This document shows, one piece after another, positions 16,354 through 25,767 of a DNA stretch of 64,000 nt (position 1 is its first letter; the number at the start of each line of letters is the position of its first letter). A program made the translations under genes and the position numbers. The stretch spans positions 83,483 to 147,482 of the forward strand of contig NZ_LMCQ01000004.1 in assembly GCF_001424835.1 (NCBI RefSeq), in the 5' to 3' direction. Source of the DNA: Variovorax sp. Root318D1 (GTDB lineage: Bacteria; Pseudomonadota; Gammaproteobacteria; Burkholderiales; Burkholderiaceae_C). The notes beneath the pieces were generated by a model. The model worked only from the letters and a program-made list of their open reading frames with translations. It was not told the origin of the DNA and searched no databases.

Positions 16354-18614
16354 GCGCGATGCTTCTTGCGTGGGTCGATCCGCGGGCCCAGCTCGTGTAC
16401 GGCGCCGGAGCGTGTGCCGACCAAGGTCGCAAGCTGGGAGGGTGAGACCGGGGGACTGAAAAGGTAGCCCTGCATCTCGTCGCAGCCGTTGGCGCGAAAA
16501 AATTCCAGCTGCTGCTCGGTCTCGACCCCTTCGGCGATGACCTTGAGATTGAGCTCGTGCCCCAGCGAGATGATGGCCTTGGCAATTGCCTTGTCCTCAT
16601 CGTCGTCGGGAATGTCACGCACGAAGGCGCGATCGATCTTCAGCCTGGCGATCGGAAAGCGCTTGAGCGCGCTCAGGCTCGAATAGCCGGTACCGAAATC
16701 GTCGACGGAGAGCTGCACGCCCATCGCTTGCAGCGCGTTCATCGACAAAAGGGCGCTCTCGAGATCTTCCATGACCATGCTTTCGGTCAGTTCGAGTTCG
16801 AGCAAATGGGCTTCGAGTCCGCTGTCTGCGAGCGCCCGCGCAACCTGCTCGATCAAGGTCCGCTCCCTGAACTGCCGCGCCGACACATTGACCGAAACGC
16901 CGAAGGTGGGCAGGCCCGCACGCTGCCACGCCATGTGCTGGAAGCAGGCGGTGCGCAGCACCCATTCGCCGATGGGGACGATGAGCCCCGTCTCTTCTGC
17001 CAGTGGAATGAATTCCGCCGGCGAGATCACGCCGCGTTCCGGATGCTGCCAGCGGATCAATGCCTCCACGCCGATCACCTGGCCCGATCTCATTTCCAGC
17101 TGGGGCTGGTACACGAGGTAGAACTCGCCCCGTGCGATGGCATTGCGCAACTCTTCGCGCATGGCGAGCCGGCCGCGGATGGTGTCGTTCATCTCGGCCG
17201 CATAGAACTGGAAGGCGTTTCGCCCCGCCTCCTTGGCACGGTACATCGCGGCGTCGGCGTTCATGACCAAGGCGTCGGCATCGGCGCCGTCCGCGGGATA
17301 GGTGGCCACGCCCATGCTGGCCGTGACCTCGACCGCCTGGCCCCTGATCTGAACGGGCCGCGCAATGGCCTCGAGCAGCCTTTGCAGGGCCGGGGTGATC
17401 TCCGTGCCCTGTCCTGGCCGGTCGTACAGAACGATCACGAACTCGTCGCCGCCTGTGCGCACCACCGTGTCCACGCTGCGCAGGCACTTGCTCATGCGTG
17501 CCGCCATGACCTTCAGCAATTCATCCCCGGCCTTGCGGCCGAGACTGTCGTTGACCAACTTGAAGCCGTCGAGGTTGATGAACACCACCGTCATCAGGCG
17601 GCCGTATCGATCCGCATACGATATGGCCTGCTTGAGCCGGTCCTCCAGCAGCGCGCGGTTCGGAAGCCCCGTCAACGCATCGTGGGTGGCCTGATGCTTC
17701 AAGGTGTCGGCGCTGCTCTGCAGCAGCACATTGGAATTCTCGATCGACTCGGCCATCTGGTTCATGGCTCTTGCCAGGACACCGAATTCATCGTCGCGGC
17801 CTTGCTGCGCCCTTGCGCTGAAATCTCCCGAGGCCACGCGCCGCGAAAAGGCGATGAGCTGCGCGACGGAGCCCGCGATGCGCAGCGAGACGATCCTGGC
17901 GACCACGAGGCCCATGACGGCGGCCAGCACGATCATGGCAATGGCAGCCCAGCGCGAGAAACTGGCTGCGCGCGCGACATCGCTTCTTGTCTGCAGAGCT
18001 TGCTTGCTCGCCGCGGTGTGCAGGGCTTCCACCGACGACTCGACGGCCACCGCCGCGTCCACGTAGCCTTGGCGAGACGTGCGTGCCGAACTGAGATTGC
18101 CTTCCTTGCCGCGCTGCTTGAGGAAGGCGAGAAACCCGTCCTCGTATTGCTGCGTTTGCGCCTCGATCCGGTCGACCCGGTCGCGAAACTGTGCATCGGT
18201 CGAGATGATCCGCAGGCTGGAAAGGTACTCGCGCATGTCCAGCAGATGGTTCCGCATGGCCGGCAGGGAGCGCGCGCTGGCCTCCGCCACGCCGAGACGG
18301 TCCACCGACAGCAGCAGTTCGTTTTCGGCGTCGCGCGCCTTGTACATCGCGAGCGAACTGCGCAGGCTCAGTTCGGCCATCCGGCTGTCGCTGTTCAGCA
18401 GCTTGTCGATGGCGGCCGAGGACCGCTGCTCGCTGAGATAGAAGGCAACGCCCAGTGCGAGCATCAGCGCGATGACGACGCCGAAGCCGAGTGCGATTTC
18501 CGCCCGCAGGGTGAGCGGTTTTCTCCACCACGCAAAGCCACCCAGGAACCCGCTCGATCGCGGCCTGCTCCTGGACCCTCTTTGTCGGGGTGCGTCACCG
18601 CTTTCGCTCTGCAT
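16350..18614 (-). CDS. Membrane-bound diguanylate cyclase/phosphodiesterase (HAMP-GGDEF-EAL)
   Basis: A cyclic-di-GMP enzyme of about 754 residues. An N-terminal membrane segment (about residues 37-60, IALGFGVVIALMLALGVAFY), a periplasmic four-helix-like sensor, a second membrane segment near 215-235, a HAMP domain, then GGDEF (about 310-480, with RTGGDEFVIVL) and EAL (about 490-735, with VEALIRWQHPERG, DDFGTGYSSLSAL and IAEGVETEQQ). Both signature motifs are intact, so both activities are possible. The ATG at 18614 is preferred because the membrane helix follows; an in-frame ATG at 18665 is possible. It is monocistronic and overlaps the LysR stop tail to tail. Confidence 0.9.
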   Translation of the reverse strand: MQSESGDAPRQRGSRSRPRSSGFLGGFAWWRKPLTLRAEIALGFGVVIALMLALGVAFYLSEQRSSAAIDKLLNSDSRMAELSLRSSLAMYKARDAENELLLSVDRLGVAEASARSLPAMRNHLLDMREYLSSLRIISTDAQFRDRVDRIEAQTQQYEDGFLAFLKQRGKEGNLSSARTSRQGYVDAAVAVESSVEALHTAASKQALQTRSDVARAASFSRWAAIAMIVLAAVMGLVVARIVSLRIAGSVAQLIAFSRRVASGDFSARAQQGRDDEFGVLARAMNQMAESIENSNVLLQSSADTLKHQATHDALTGLPNRALLEDRLKQAISYADRYGRLMTVVFINLDGFKLVNDSLGRKAGDELLKVMAARMSKCLRSVDTVVRTGGDEFVIVLYDRPGQGTEITPALQRLLEAIARPVQIRGQAVEVTASMGVATYPADGADADALVMNADAAMYRAKEAGRNAFQFYAAEMNDTIRGRLAMREELRNAIARGEFYLVYQPQLEMRSGQVIGVEALIRWQHPERGVISPAEFIPLAEETGLIVPIGEWVLRTACFQHMAWQRAGLPTFGVSVNVSARQFRERTLIEQVARALADSGLEAHLLELELTESMVMEDLESALLSMNALQAMGVQLSVDDFGTGYSSLSALKRFPIARLKIDRAFVRDIPDDDEDKAIAKAIISLGHELNLKVIAEGVETEQQLEFFRANGCDEMQGYLFSPPVSPSQLATLVGTRSGAVHELGPRIDPRKKHRA

Positions 18615-18901
18615 CACACGACCTGCTCGGCATGCGCCGCCAGCGGGAGCGCTGCAAAGCGCCATGTTGCGACGAGCCTCAGGGGTGCCTTTTTTTTCAT
18701 GCCGTGCGGTTTGTTCTGACTGGCGTCGGAGTTCATTAGACCCTCGATGCATCGTCGCAGCCGACTCATTCCATGCGGGATATCCCTGCCGAAAACCATC
18801 GAATCCGCGCGACCCGCGCAAGTGTTTACGCGGAAAGTTCTATAGCAAAGCCGGGTACGTAATCACATCGTTTGAAGCGAGTACGCAGCTCATTCCGCAC
18901 G
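18615..18901. other. Intergenic region upstream of the GGDEF-EAL gene
   Basis: This 287-bp stretch lies between the c-di-GMP enzyme start and the end of the hypothetical protein gene, both leftward. It carries an 8-base T-run near 18691-18698 (A-run on the transcribed strand) and is partly AT-rich from 18820 to 18880, where a promoter for the GGDEF-EAL gene would be expected. I see no gene in it; open frames in the first 200 bases are upstream extensions of the GGDEF-EAL frame. Confidence 0.4.
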
Positions 18902-19552
18902 TCATTGACGGGTTGCCGCATCGGGCTCGCTGACCGACGCAGGGATACTGTCAGCCGAAGGCCCGACGGGACCGGCGAGCGGTTCGCTCTCGGATTCACT
19001 CTCGGAAGCCCTGCCGCTCATCTCCTCGTGTGCGGCCGCAAGACACTGGTTTGCCGTTGCCCACGCGCGCTTCACCAACTCCCGGTCGAGGGCATCGGGC
19101 GGCGGCCCGAGATCCCGGAAGAACGCGATGCGTTTGGCGTGCAACTCGGTTTCCGCGCGGCGCGCGTGTTGTTCCAGCTCCTTCCACACCCGCAGGTAGG
19201 TCACGGGCGCGGGCACGGGCGGATGCGCGACCGGAAGAACGAGGCCTTGCCCGCTTTTGGCAGCCGAATGGTTGTCGGCGTCCTCCTTGGCGCGCGGCGA
19301 AGCAATCGCGGCCACCGACTCTTCGCTGCTGCCGGCAGCAAACCATCGAAAGGTATTGGCCCGCCTGCCGAAGCGGCCGGTGGTCCGCACGAACAGATAG
19401 CCCGATGTCACGCTGCCGAGCGCATCGACGGGAATGCCCGCTCGTCGAAGCGTCTCGACCAGCGCACGCCCCTTCACGCCCGAAGGCAGCTTCAAGGTGA
19501 CGGTCGCCTCATGAGCCGTCCGGTTCTTCATGGTCTTGGGCTTGTTCGACAC
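18902..19552 (-). CDS. Hypothetical protein with acidic Ser-Glu tail
   Basis: A 216-residue protein that I do not recognise. Residues 15-75 look like a compact alpha-beta unit (EATVTLKLPSGVKGRALVET, then TSGYLFVRTTGRFGRR). The middle holds a charged helical part (VWKELEQHARRAETELHAKR) and the C terminus has a low-complexity SESESESEP run. No signal peptide or membrane segment. A second in-frame ATG at residue 8 (19531) could be the start. It lies 100 bp downstream of the DUF2474 gene at the end of the cio operon, in the same direction. Function unknown. Confidence 0.6.
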   Translation of the reverse strand: MSNKPKTMKNRTAHEATVTLKLPSGVKGRALVETLRRAGIPVDALGSVTSGYLFVRTTGRFGRRANTFRWFAAGSSEESVAAIASPRAKEDADNHSAAKSGQGLVLPVAHPPVPAPVTYLRVWKELEQHARRAETELHAKRIAFFRDLGPPPDALDRELVKRAWATANQCLAAAHEEMSGRASESESESEPLAGPVGPSADSIPASVSEPDAATRQ

Positions 19553-19652
19553 CGCTGCGTGCCGGATGTTTCTCAGCCTGCGCGCGCGAGGGGCGGCCCC
19601 TGTCGGACGGCGCCGACGCCTTGGGTAGGTTGTGGGTACCCCGGGCGGCAGT

Positions 19653-19811
19653 TCAATGGCTCAGGCCGACCGCGTTCATGAGAAAGCGCAGCACCAAGGC
19701 CAGCAGATAAAGCGAGACCACGCTCGCGAGCCAGATGGCCGCGAGCCAACCAAGGCGGCGCAACCATTTGCGCCGTCCTGAGCCCGGCGCGTCAGTGGTA
19801 GCCATCGCCAT
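19653..19811 (-). CDS. DUF2474-type small membrane protein of the cio operon
   Basis: A 52-residue protein too short for most gene finders. It has a basic N terminus (GRRKWLRRLG), one hydrophobic helix of about 25 residues (WLAAIWLASVVSLYLLALVL) and the end RFLMNAVGLSH. This fits the small single-span proteins found after cytochrome bd/CIO genes (DUF2474; functionally like CydX, which stabilises the oxidase). Its ATG at 19811 overlaps the 3' end of cioB by 20 bp (14 bp if the ATG at 19805 is used), as expected for a coupled subunit. Confidence 0.8.
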   Translation of the reverse strand: MAMATTDAPGSGRRKWLRRLGWLAAIWLASVVSLYLLALVLRFLMNAVGLSH

Positions 19812-20799
19812 GCCGCACCTTGCCGCGAAAAACCCAGTAGCTCCAGGCCGTGTACATCAGGATGATGGGGATGATCAAGAGCGCGCCCACCAGCGCAAAG
19901 CCCAGGCTCTGCGCGGGGCCCGCCGCCTGCCAGATCGAGATGTCGGGCGGAATGACGTTCGGCCACAGGCTGATGCCCAGGCCTGTGTAGCCGAGGAAGA
20001 GCAGGGCCAGCGTGAGCACGAAGGGCGACGCGTGGCCGTCGCCACGCAGTGCCTGCAGCAGCTTGTAGACCACGAGCGCCACGAGCAGCGGCACCGGCGC
20101 GAAGTACAGCAGGTTGGGCAGGCTGAACCATCGCGTTGCAATGGCCTTGTGCGCGAGCGGCGTCCAGATGCTGATCACGATGATGACGGCGAGCATGAGC
20201 CACGCCAGAGGCCGTGCCAGGCTGCGCATGCGCATCTGCAAGCGGCCTTCGGTCTTCATCACGAGCCAGGTGGCGCCGAGCAGCGCGTAAGCCGCAACCA
20301 ACGCGAGGCCCGTGAAAAGCGAGAACGGCGAGACCCAGTCGAACGAGCCGCCGGCAAAGTTGCCGTCCACGACCTTCAGGCCGTTGAGGAACGCGCCCAG
20401 CGTCACGCCCTGGAAGAAGGTGGCGGTGAAGGAGCCACCGATGAAGGCCGCGTCCCACCAGCGCCGCTTGCCCGCCCGGGCCTTGAAGCGGAATTCGAAC
20501 GCAACGCCGCGAAACACCAGCCCCACCAACATGAGGATGAGCGGCAGGTAGAACGCACTGAGGATCACGGCATAGGCCAGCGGAAACGCCGCCAACAGGC
20601 CGGCCCCGCCGAGCACCAGCCAGGTCTCGTTGCCGTCCCACACCGGCGCCACGGTGTTCATCATGACGTCGCGGTCTTCCTTGGCCGGCAAGAACGGAAA
20701 GAGAATGCCGATGCCGAGATCGAAGCCGTCCATCACCACGTACATCATGATGCCGAACAGGATGATGACGGCCCAGATCAGGGGAAGGTCAATGCCCAT
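19792..20799 (-). CDS. cioB: Cyanide-insensitive/cytochrome bd quinol oxidase subunit II
   Basis: A 335-residue integral membrane protein of the CydB/CioB family with about eight to nine predicted membrane spans. The N terminus [20 protein letters not shown] and MDGFDLGIGILFPF is characteristic. The protein pairs with subunit I to oxidise quinol and reduce oxygen without pumping protons. The ATG at 20799 overlaps the cioA stop by 11 bp. It is followed by the DUF2474 small gene. No cydCD transporter genes adjoin it. Confidence 0.93.
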   Translation of the reverse strand: MGIDLPLIWAVIILFGIMMYVVMDGFDLGIGILFPFLPAKEDRDVMMNTVAPVWDGNETWLVLGGAGLLAAFPLAYAVILSAFYLPLILMLVGLVFRGVAFEFRFKARAGKRRWWDAAFIGGSFTATFFQGVTLGAFLNGLKVVDGNFAGGSFDWVSPFSLFTGLALVAAYALLGATWLVMKTEGRLQMRMRSLARPLAWLMLAVIIVISIWTPLAHKAIATRWFSLPNLLYFAPVPLLVALVVYKLLQALRGDGHASPFVLTLALLFLGYTGLGISLWPNVIPPDISIWQAAGPAQSLGFALVGALLIIPIILMYTAWSYWVFRGKVRHGDGYH

Positions 20800-22198
20800 C
20801 GTCGGACTCCGGTGCTGCTGAAAGCGGGCGCATGGGCTGCCGCGGTTCTCCGGGCCCTCCATGCATGGGCGGATCGCCATGGTCGCCCGTGGGACCCTTG
20901 GCGATCAGGCGCAGCCCGTAGGCCGTGCCGGCACCGAACACCACAAAGTACACGACGACGAACAGTGCGAGCGTGAACCCGACCTGCGAGGTCGAATGCT
21001 GCGGCGACACCGCATCGGCCGTTCGCATGAGGCCATAGACGACCCAGGGCTGGCGGCCGATCTCGGTGGTGAACCAGCCGGCCAGGATGGCCACGAGGCC
21101 CGCGGGGGAGAGGGCCACCGCCAGCCGCAGGAACCCGCGCTGCGAATACAGCCGCTGGCCGCGGCGCAGCCACAGCCCCCAGAAGGCCAGCGCGATCATC
21201 AGCACGCCCAGGCCCACCATCACGCGGAAGGTCCAGAACACGATGGTGGAGTTCGGCCGGTCTTCCGGAGCGAACTCCTTCAGCGCAGGAATCTGCCCGT
21301 CCCAGCTGTGCGCGAGCAGCAGGCTGCCGGCGCGCGGAATTTCGATCGCGAAGCGCGTGACCTCCGCTTTCATGTCCGGCCAGCCGAAAAGAATCAGCGG
21401 CACGCCTTCGCCCTCCGCCGTGCGCTCCCAGTGGCCTTCGATCGCGGCGAGCTTGGCGGGCTGGTGCTCGAGCGTGTTGAGGCCGTGCTGGTCGCCGATG
21501 AGCGCCTGCAGCGGCGCCGCCGCGAGCAGCATCCACAGCGCCATCGACAGCATGGTGCGCACGCGCGTGTTGTCGTTGCCGCGCAAAAGATGCCAGGCCG
21601 CAGCGCCCCCCACCATCAGCGCCGTTGCAAGGTAGGCCGCCGTGACGGTGTGCGCCAGCCGATAGGGAAAGGACGGGTTGAAGATCACCTTGAACCAGTC
21701 GACCGGCACCACGCGCCCGTCGATGATCTCGTGGCCCTGCGGCGTTTGCATCCAGCTGTTCGACGCGAGGATCCAGGTGGCGGAGACCAGCGTGCCGACC
21801 GCCACGGCCAGTGTCGAGACGAAGTGCAGGCCCGGTCCCACCCGTTCGCGTCCGAACAGCATCACACCCAGAAAGCCGGCTTCGAGAAAGAACGCGGTCA
21901 GCACCTCGTAGGCCAGCAGCGGCCCGGTCACGCCACCGGCAAAGCGCGAGAAGTTGCTCCAGTTGGTGCCGAACTGGTAGGCCATCACCAGGCCCGACAC
22001 CACGCCCATGCCGAAGGCCACCGCAAAGACCTTGATCCAGAACTGGTACAGGTCGATGTACACCTTGCGGCCGGTGCGCAGCCACAGGCCTTCGAGCACG
22101 GCCAGGTAGCTCGCGAGCCCGATGGTCAGCGCCGGAAAGATGATGTGGAACGAGATCGTGAAGCCGAACTGGACGCGGGCGAGGAGGAGGGATTCCAT
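20789..22198 (-). CDS. cioA: Cyanide-insensitive/cytochrome bd quinol oxidase subunit I
   Basis: A 469-residue CydA/CioA protein carrying the haems. Haem-ligand histidines are visible in [17 protein letters not shown] (near residue 18) and [14 protein letters not shown]. The quinol (Q) loop is short compared with E. coli CydA, and the overall length matches the CIO subgroup, which tolerates cyanide and has low oxygen affinity use. The C terminus is hydrophilic ([13 protein letters not shown]). A strong promoter is not obvious in the 177-bp gap upstream, and no FNR-type box was seen there. Confidence 0.92.
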   Translation of the reverse strand: MESLLLARVQFGFTISFHIIFPALTIGLASYLAVLEGLWLRTGRKVYIDLYQFWIKVFAVAFGMGVVSGLVMAYQFGTNWSNFSRFAGGVTGPLLAYEVLTAFFLEAGFLGVMLFGRERVGPGLHFVSTLAVAVGTLVSATWILASNSWMQTPQGHEIIDGRVVPVDWFKVIFNPSFPYRLAHTVTAAYLATALMVGGAAAWHLLRGNDNTRVRTMLSMALWMLLAAAPLQALIGDQHGLNTLEHQPAKLAAIEGHWERTAEGEGVPLILFGWPDMKAEVTRFAIEIPRAGSLLLAHSWDGQIPALKEFAPEDRPNSTIVFWTFRVMVGLGVLMIALAFWGLWLRRGQRLYSQRGFLRLAVALSPAGLVAILAGWFTTEIGRQPWVVYGLMRTADAVSPQHSTSQVGFTLALFVVVYFVVFGAGTAYGLRLIAKGPTGDHGDPPMHGGPGEPRQPMRPLSAAPESDDGH

Positions 22199-22375
22199 AT
22201 TCGTGTTCCATGCGCTGACGCGGCCCGGCCGGTCGGAAGCAGGCGGTGGGCAGGTGCCGGTCAGGCGCTCCTATTACACGGCGATGCAGCGCATGAGGGA
22301 AGTGGGCGTTTTGACCTACAGGCGTTGCGTGCCATGCCCCCGCGGAGTCAAGGACTGCGCCAGAATCCAGCACAC

Positions 22376-23299
22376 ATGAAAGCCATCGCCTCCCTCATGA
22401 CCCTTGTCTTGGCGCTTGTCCTGGCCAGCGGCATCGCCCTGGCGCCACTTGCCCATGGCCAGGCCGCACAGAGCAGCCCGCAGCCCTACGACGGCCCGTT
22501 GTTCGATACGCACCTGCACTACAACCAGGAGGCCTGGGACGGCAACACGGGGCCCTATCCGCCCGCCGAGGCGCTCGCTCGCATGCAGCGCAACCACGTG
22601 ACGGCGATCATTGCCAACTCGCGGCCCAACGCCGGCACGCAGACGCTGGCCGCGGCACGCGAGACCCGCGCCGCGGGCGTGACGGTGGTGCCCTTCGTGC
22701 GCCTGTACCGCAACCGCGACGACTACAGCAACTGGTTCCGCGACGAGACCATCCACGAGATGGTGCTGGCTGAGCTGGCGCGCGGCACGGCGAGCGGGCC
22801 CTACCGCGGGATCGGCGAATTCCACCTGTACGAGAGCGCCAATGCCAACGGCCCGGTGGCCAGGAAATTGATCGCGCTGGCGGAGCGGCAGAAGCTCGCG
22901 GTGCTGGCGCATGTGGACGACGTGGCGATCGATCTGCTAATGGCCCACGCGCCGTCGAAGGGCAAGAACCTGCGCCTCATCTGGGCGCACACCGGCATCG
23001 GCGGCGCACCCATCGAGCGTGTGCAGGCGCTGCTCGAGCGCTACCCGTTGCTGATGGGCGAACTCTCGTACCGGCCGGGGCTGACCTGCGAAGGCGGCAA
23101 GCTATGCCCCGAGTGGCGCGCGTTGATCCTCAAGTACCCGGAGCGCTTCATGATCGGTTCCGACACCTGGGTGAACCAGCGCTGGAGCGCTTACGACGAA
23201 ATCATGCGCAGCTACCGCGCCTGGCTCGGCGACCTGCCTCCCGAGGTGGCGCGGCGCATTGCATGGGGCAACGCGGCCGCGCTGTTCGATCTGCGCTGA
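22376..23299 (+). CDS. Secreted amidohydrolase-family protein
   Basis: A 307-residue metal-dependent hydrolase of the amidohydrolase_2/TatD-like fold. It has a signal peptide ([20 protein letters not shown], cleaved near HGQA), the metal-binding motif [31 protein letters not shown] and MIGSDTW, which supply the expected histidines and aspartate. Substrate unknown. It is divergent from cioA and converges with the MarR gene, with only 10 bp between the two stops. Location is presumably periplasmic. Confidence 0.85.
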   Translation: MKAIASLMTLVLALVLASGIALAPLAHGQAAQSSPQPYDGPLFDTHLHYNQEAWDGNTGPYPPAEALARMQRNHVTAIIANSRPNAGTQTLAAARETRAAGVTVVPFVRLYRNRDDYSNWFRDETIHEMVLAELARGTASGPYRGIGEFHLYESANANGPVARKLIALAERQKLAVLAHVDDVAIDLLMAHAPSKGKNLRLIWAHTGIGGAPIERVQALLERYPLLMGELSYRPGLTCEGGKLCPEWRALILKYPERFMIGSDTWVNQRWSAYDEIMRSYRAWLGDLPPEVARRIAWGNAAALFDLR

Positions 23300-23309
23300 G
23301 CGCGCGCCG

Positions 23310-23876
23310 CTAACCCTGGCGCGACTCCGGCCACCGGTGCCGCGTGCCGCCAGATCGCCGGTCGGCCTTCTCGGCCACCGCCCCCTGCGCGCTCAAGGCG
23401 TTGCCGCGCTGTTCGAGGTGCTGCAGGCACTGCAAAAAGATGTCGAGGTGCGCGGGCGCGATGCCCTCGAGCAGGTCGACGTTCAGATCCGCGATGCGCG
23501 GAAACACGCGGCCGAAGAGCTGCTGGCCCGAGGGGCTCAGCTGCACGTGCACTTCGCGCCTGTCGTGGGCGTCCTGTCGGCGCACCACCAGCTTCTTGTC
23601 GACCAGGCCGCGCAGGCCGCGCGAGGTGCGCACGCGGTCCAGGTGCAGGTGTGCAGCCAGCGCCGAGGAGCGGATCTCGCCCTGCTGCGCGAGCGTGGCG
23701 ATCATTCCCCATTCACGCCGCGTGATGCCGAACCCGCCCTCGACCAGGCGCGTGGCCATGCCGTTGCTCGCGCGAACCGCGCGCGAGAAGCGATACAGGA
23801 GCAGGTCGTCGAGCGAACGGGGCGCGAGCACCGCGCTGGCATCTGGAAAGGCGGGCGTGTCTTGCGGACCGTGCAT
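23310..23876 (-). CDS. MarR-family transcriptional regulator
   Basis: A 188-residue MarR regulator. The winged helix spans about residues 45-125 (FGITRREWGMIATLAQQGEI, LHLDRVRTSRGLRGLVDKKL, then a wing with RRQDAHDRREVHVQLSPSG). The start at 23876 (MHGPQDTPAF) is chosen over upstream codons because the region before it is atypical and poor in structure. It is divergent from a Bug receptor gene, so it probably controls uptake of an aromatic or other acidic compound. The C-terminal tail after residue 170 is basic and variable. Confidence 0.88.
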   Translation of the reverse strand: MHGPQDTPAFPDASAVLAPRSLDDLLLYRFSRAVRASNGMATRLVEGGFGITRREWGMIATLAQQGEIRSSALAAHLHLDRVRTSRGLRGLVDKKLVVRRQDAHDRREVHVQLSPSGQQLFGRVFPRIADLNVDLLEGIAPAHLDIFLQCLQHLEQRGNALSAQGAVAEKADRRSGGTRHRWPESRQG

Positions 23877-24067
23877 GGAAATCAGGAAGCGTGAAAGGGT
23901 GTGGTCCGCGCGCCTCGGCGGGGAGTGATGGATTAGATCAACTGTTTGTGGCCTGCGTATAAACGGTAACAAATAACACGGGATGAAACAAACGCAGGGC
24001 GGCGATTGTCGCCGCGAAGTCCTGCGCGCGCCCGTGTCGCCGCCACCATCCGCAAGCAGGAAACCCG
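23877..24067. promoter_or_regulatory. Divergent control region, MarR gene/Bug receptor
   Basis: A 191-bp gap with a markedly AT-rich core at about 23938-23990. It contains CCTGCGT near 23954-23960 and the reverse complement ACGCAGG near 23993-23999, flanking sequence with GTATAAAC and GGTAACAAATAA. These could frame the two promoters. A ribosome site (AGGAA) precedes the receptor ATG. The operator itself could not be identified with confidence. Confidence 0.4.
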
Positions 24068-25057
24068 ATGACCGCATTCTTTTCCCGGCGCAAGCTCAAC
24101 GCATGGGGCCTCGCACTCGCCGCGTGTGCGGCATGTGTCGCGCCGCTGGCCCACGCGCAGACGCCGATCTTCGACGGCCCGCTCACGCTGGTGGTCGGCT
24201 ACACCGCTGGCGGCAGCACCGACCGCATCGCGCGCCTCGTGGCCGAGCGCCTCGGCCCGAAGCTCGGCGTGGCGGTGACAGTCGAGAACCGTCCGGGCGA
24301 AGGCGGCCGGCTGGCCGCCAAGGAGATCAAGCGCGCGCCCGCCGGACAGAACGTGCTGATGCTCGGCAACCCCGCCGTCATGGTGGTGGCGCCGCTCGTC
24401 TTCAAGGACCTGGGCTACGACCCGGACAAGGATTTCGTCCCCGTGTCGCAGGTCAGCAGCTACGACTTCGCGCTGGCCGTGGGCAACAAGCTGCAGCTCG
24501 ACCGCGCGATGTTCCTCGTGGGCCGGCTCTGGGCACATCCGGAAGAGGCCGTCTTCGGCGTGCCGGCCACCGGCAGCCTGCCCCACTTCTTCGGCCTGAT
24601 GGTGGGCGATGCGCTGAGCGTGCAGCCGCAGATCAAGGGCTACGGCGGATCTGCGCCCCTGTCGGCCGACCTGAGCGGCGGCAGCCTGCCGATCGCGATC
24701 GACACGCTCGATTCGCTCTACGGGCAGCACGTCGCTGGCAAGATCCGCATCCTGGCGGTGTCGGGCAAGAAGCGCGTGAGCTTCGCGCCAGCGATACCGA
24801 CCTTTCGCGAGGCCGGCATGAAGATCGAAGCCGATGGGTGGAACACCTTTTTCGCCTCTGCCGCGATGCCGCCGGCCAAGGTGCAGCTGCTGGCCACCGC
24901 CATCCGCGACGTGATGCAGGACCCGGCGCTGCAAAAGGCCGCCAATGCGGCCTACATCACGCCCATCGTCAGCACGCAGGCCGAGACCGTGCAGATGCTC
25001 AAGAACTTTCGCCAGCAGTGGGAGCCGGTGGTGCGGCGCTCGGGCTTCCAGCCCTGA
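24068..25057 (+). CDS. Bug-family tripartite tricarboxylate receptor
   Basis: A 329-residue Bug protein. Signal peptide with a hydrophobic core (AWGLALAACAACVAPLAHAQ), then GPLTLVVGYTAGGSTDRIA and VENRPGEGGRLAA. The domain pattern is typical but its sequence is more distant from the other four Bug receptors here; for example the canonical APDGYTLL is APAGQNVLMLG. Transcribed divergently from marR and convergent with the racemase gene of the large oxidase operon (31 bp between stops). No TctAB genes nearby. Confidence 0.9.
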   Translation: MTAFFSRRKLNAWGLALAACAACVAPLAHAQTPIFDGPLTLVVGYTAGGSTDRIARLVAERLGPKLGVAVTVENRPGEGGRLAAKEIKRAPAGQNVLMLGNPAVMVVAPLVFKDLGYDPDKDFVPVSQVSSYDFALAVGNKLQLDRAMFLVGRLWAHPEEAVFGVPATGSLPHFFGLMVGDALSVQPQIKGYGGSAPLSADLSGGSLPIAIDTLDSLYGQHVAGKIRILAVSGKKRVSFAPAIPTFREAGMKIEADGWNTFFASAAMPPAKVQLLATAIRDVMQDPALQKAANAAYITPIVSTQAETVQMLKNFRQQWEPVVRRSGFQP

Positions 25058-25088
25058 ACGGGTCGATCTCGGTCAAGGCGGGCAAGCA

Positions 25089-25751
25089 TCAGGCCGAATC
25101 CCGCACCCGGGCAATCACCTCCTGCACCAACAGCTCCGGGCTCGCGAACACCGGCAGCCCCAGTTGCGCGGCGAGCGGTTCCGGCAGCTGCGCCAGCGAA
25201 GCTTGTGCCAGGACGATGCGATCGACGCGTGGCGCCAACTCTGCCGCAGCCTCGCACACGAGGCGATCGTGCAGGTCACGCCGGCCACTGGCCAGGGCGT
25301 CGAATGCCGCCGCGCACAGGACGCTCTCCGCTGGAATGTCGCGACCGGCGCTCCGCGCATGCGCAGCCAGCAGTGCCTGGCTTGGTGCGACCGTCGACGA
25401 GGCCGTGCAGATCAGGCCGACGCGGCCCGGCGTGCTTGCCACGCGGGCGTAGAGGGGATCATCGATCTTGAGGATCGGCACACCCACCGTCTGTCGCGCG
25501 ATATCGATGGCCGGCGAGGTTGAGGAGCACGTGAATACGATCAGCTCGGCACCCGCATCGGCCGCCATTTGTGCGAGCGTGACGATGCGGCGCGTGATGC
25601 CGCTTGAAGGACCTTGCCGGATCAGGTCCTGCAGGACACTTTCGTCCAGCATGTGAAAGCAGTCTGCGTCTGGCAGTTCCGACTGGAAGCGCGGGCGGAA
25701 ACGCTCGACCAGCATGGCGACCGTATGGATGAAGGCAATGCGCCGGATCAT
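25089..25751 (-). CDS. Aspartate/glutamate/hydantoin racemase family protein
   Basis: A 220-residue protein of the Asp/Glu racemase superfamily. The two cysteines of the two-base mechanism are visible: one in LIVFTCSSTSPAID (near residue 74) and another in SVLCAAAFDAL, although in classical members the second lies in a GCT-type motif, so activity cannot be assumed. It starts MIRRIAFIHTV at 25751, 16 bp after the HcnB-like gene stop. In context it may racemise an amino acid for the flavin oxidases, or be an arylmalonate decarboxylase/maleate isomerase relative. Last gene of the seven-gene operon. Confidence 0.8.
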   Translation of the reverse strand: MIRRIAFIHTVAMLVERFRPRFQSELPDADCFHMLDESVLQDLIRQGPSSGITRRIVTLAQMAADAGAELIVFTCSSTSPAIDIARQTVGVPILKIDDPLYARVASTPGRVGLICTASSTVAPSQALLAAHARSAGRDIPAESVLCAAAFDALASGRRDLHDRLVCEAAAELAPRVDRIVLAQASLAQLPEPLAAQLGLPVFASPELLVQEVIARVRDSA

Positions 25752-25767
25752 GGAAGCTTTCGGGGGT

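Noticed and set aside
16557..18719. A 720-codon open frame opposite the GGDEF-EAL gene
   Set aside because: It is the shadow of the minus-strand GGDEF-EAL gene, which has intact signature motifs. The plus-strand product has no recognisable fold.
20861..22375. A long open plus-strand frame upstream of and in frame with the amidohydrolase
   Set aside because: The section before 22376 overlaps cioA on the other strand; the signal peptide begins at 22376.
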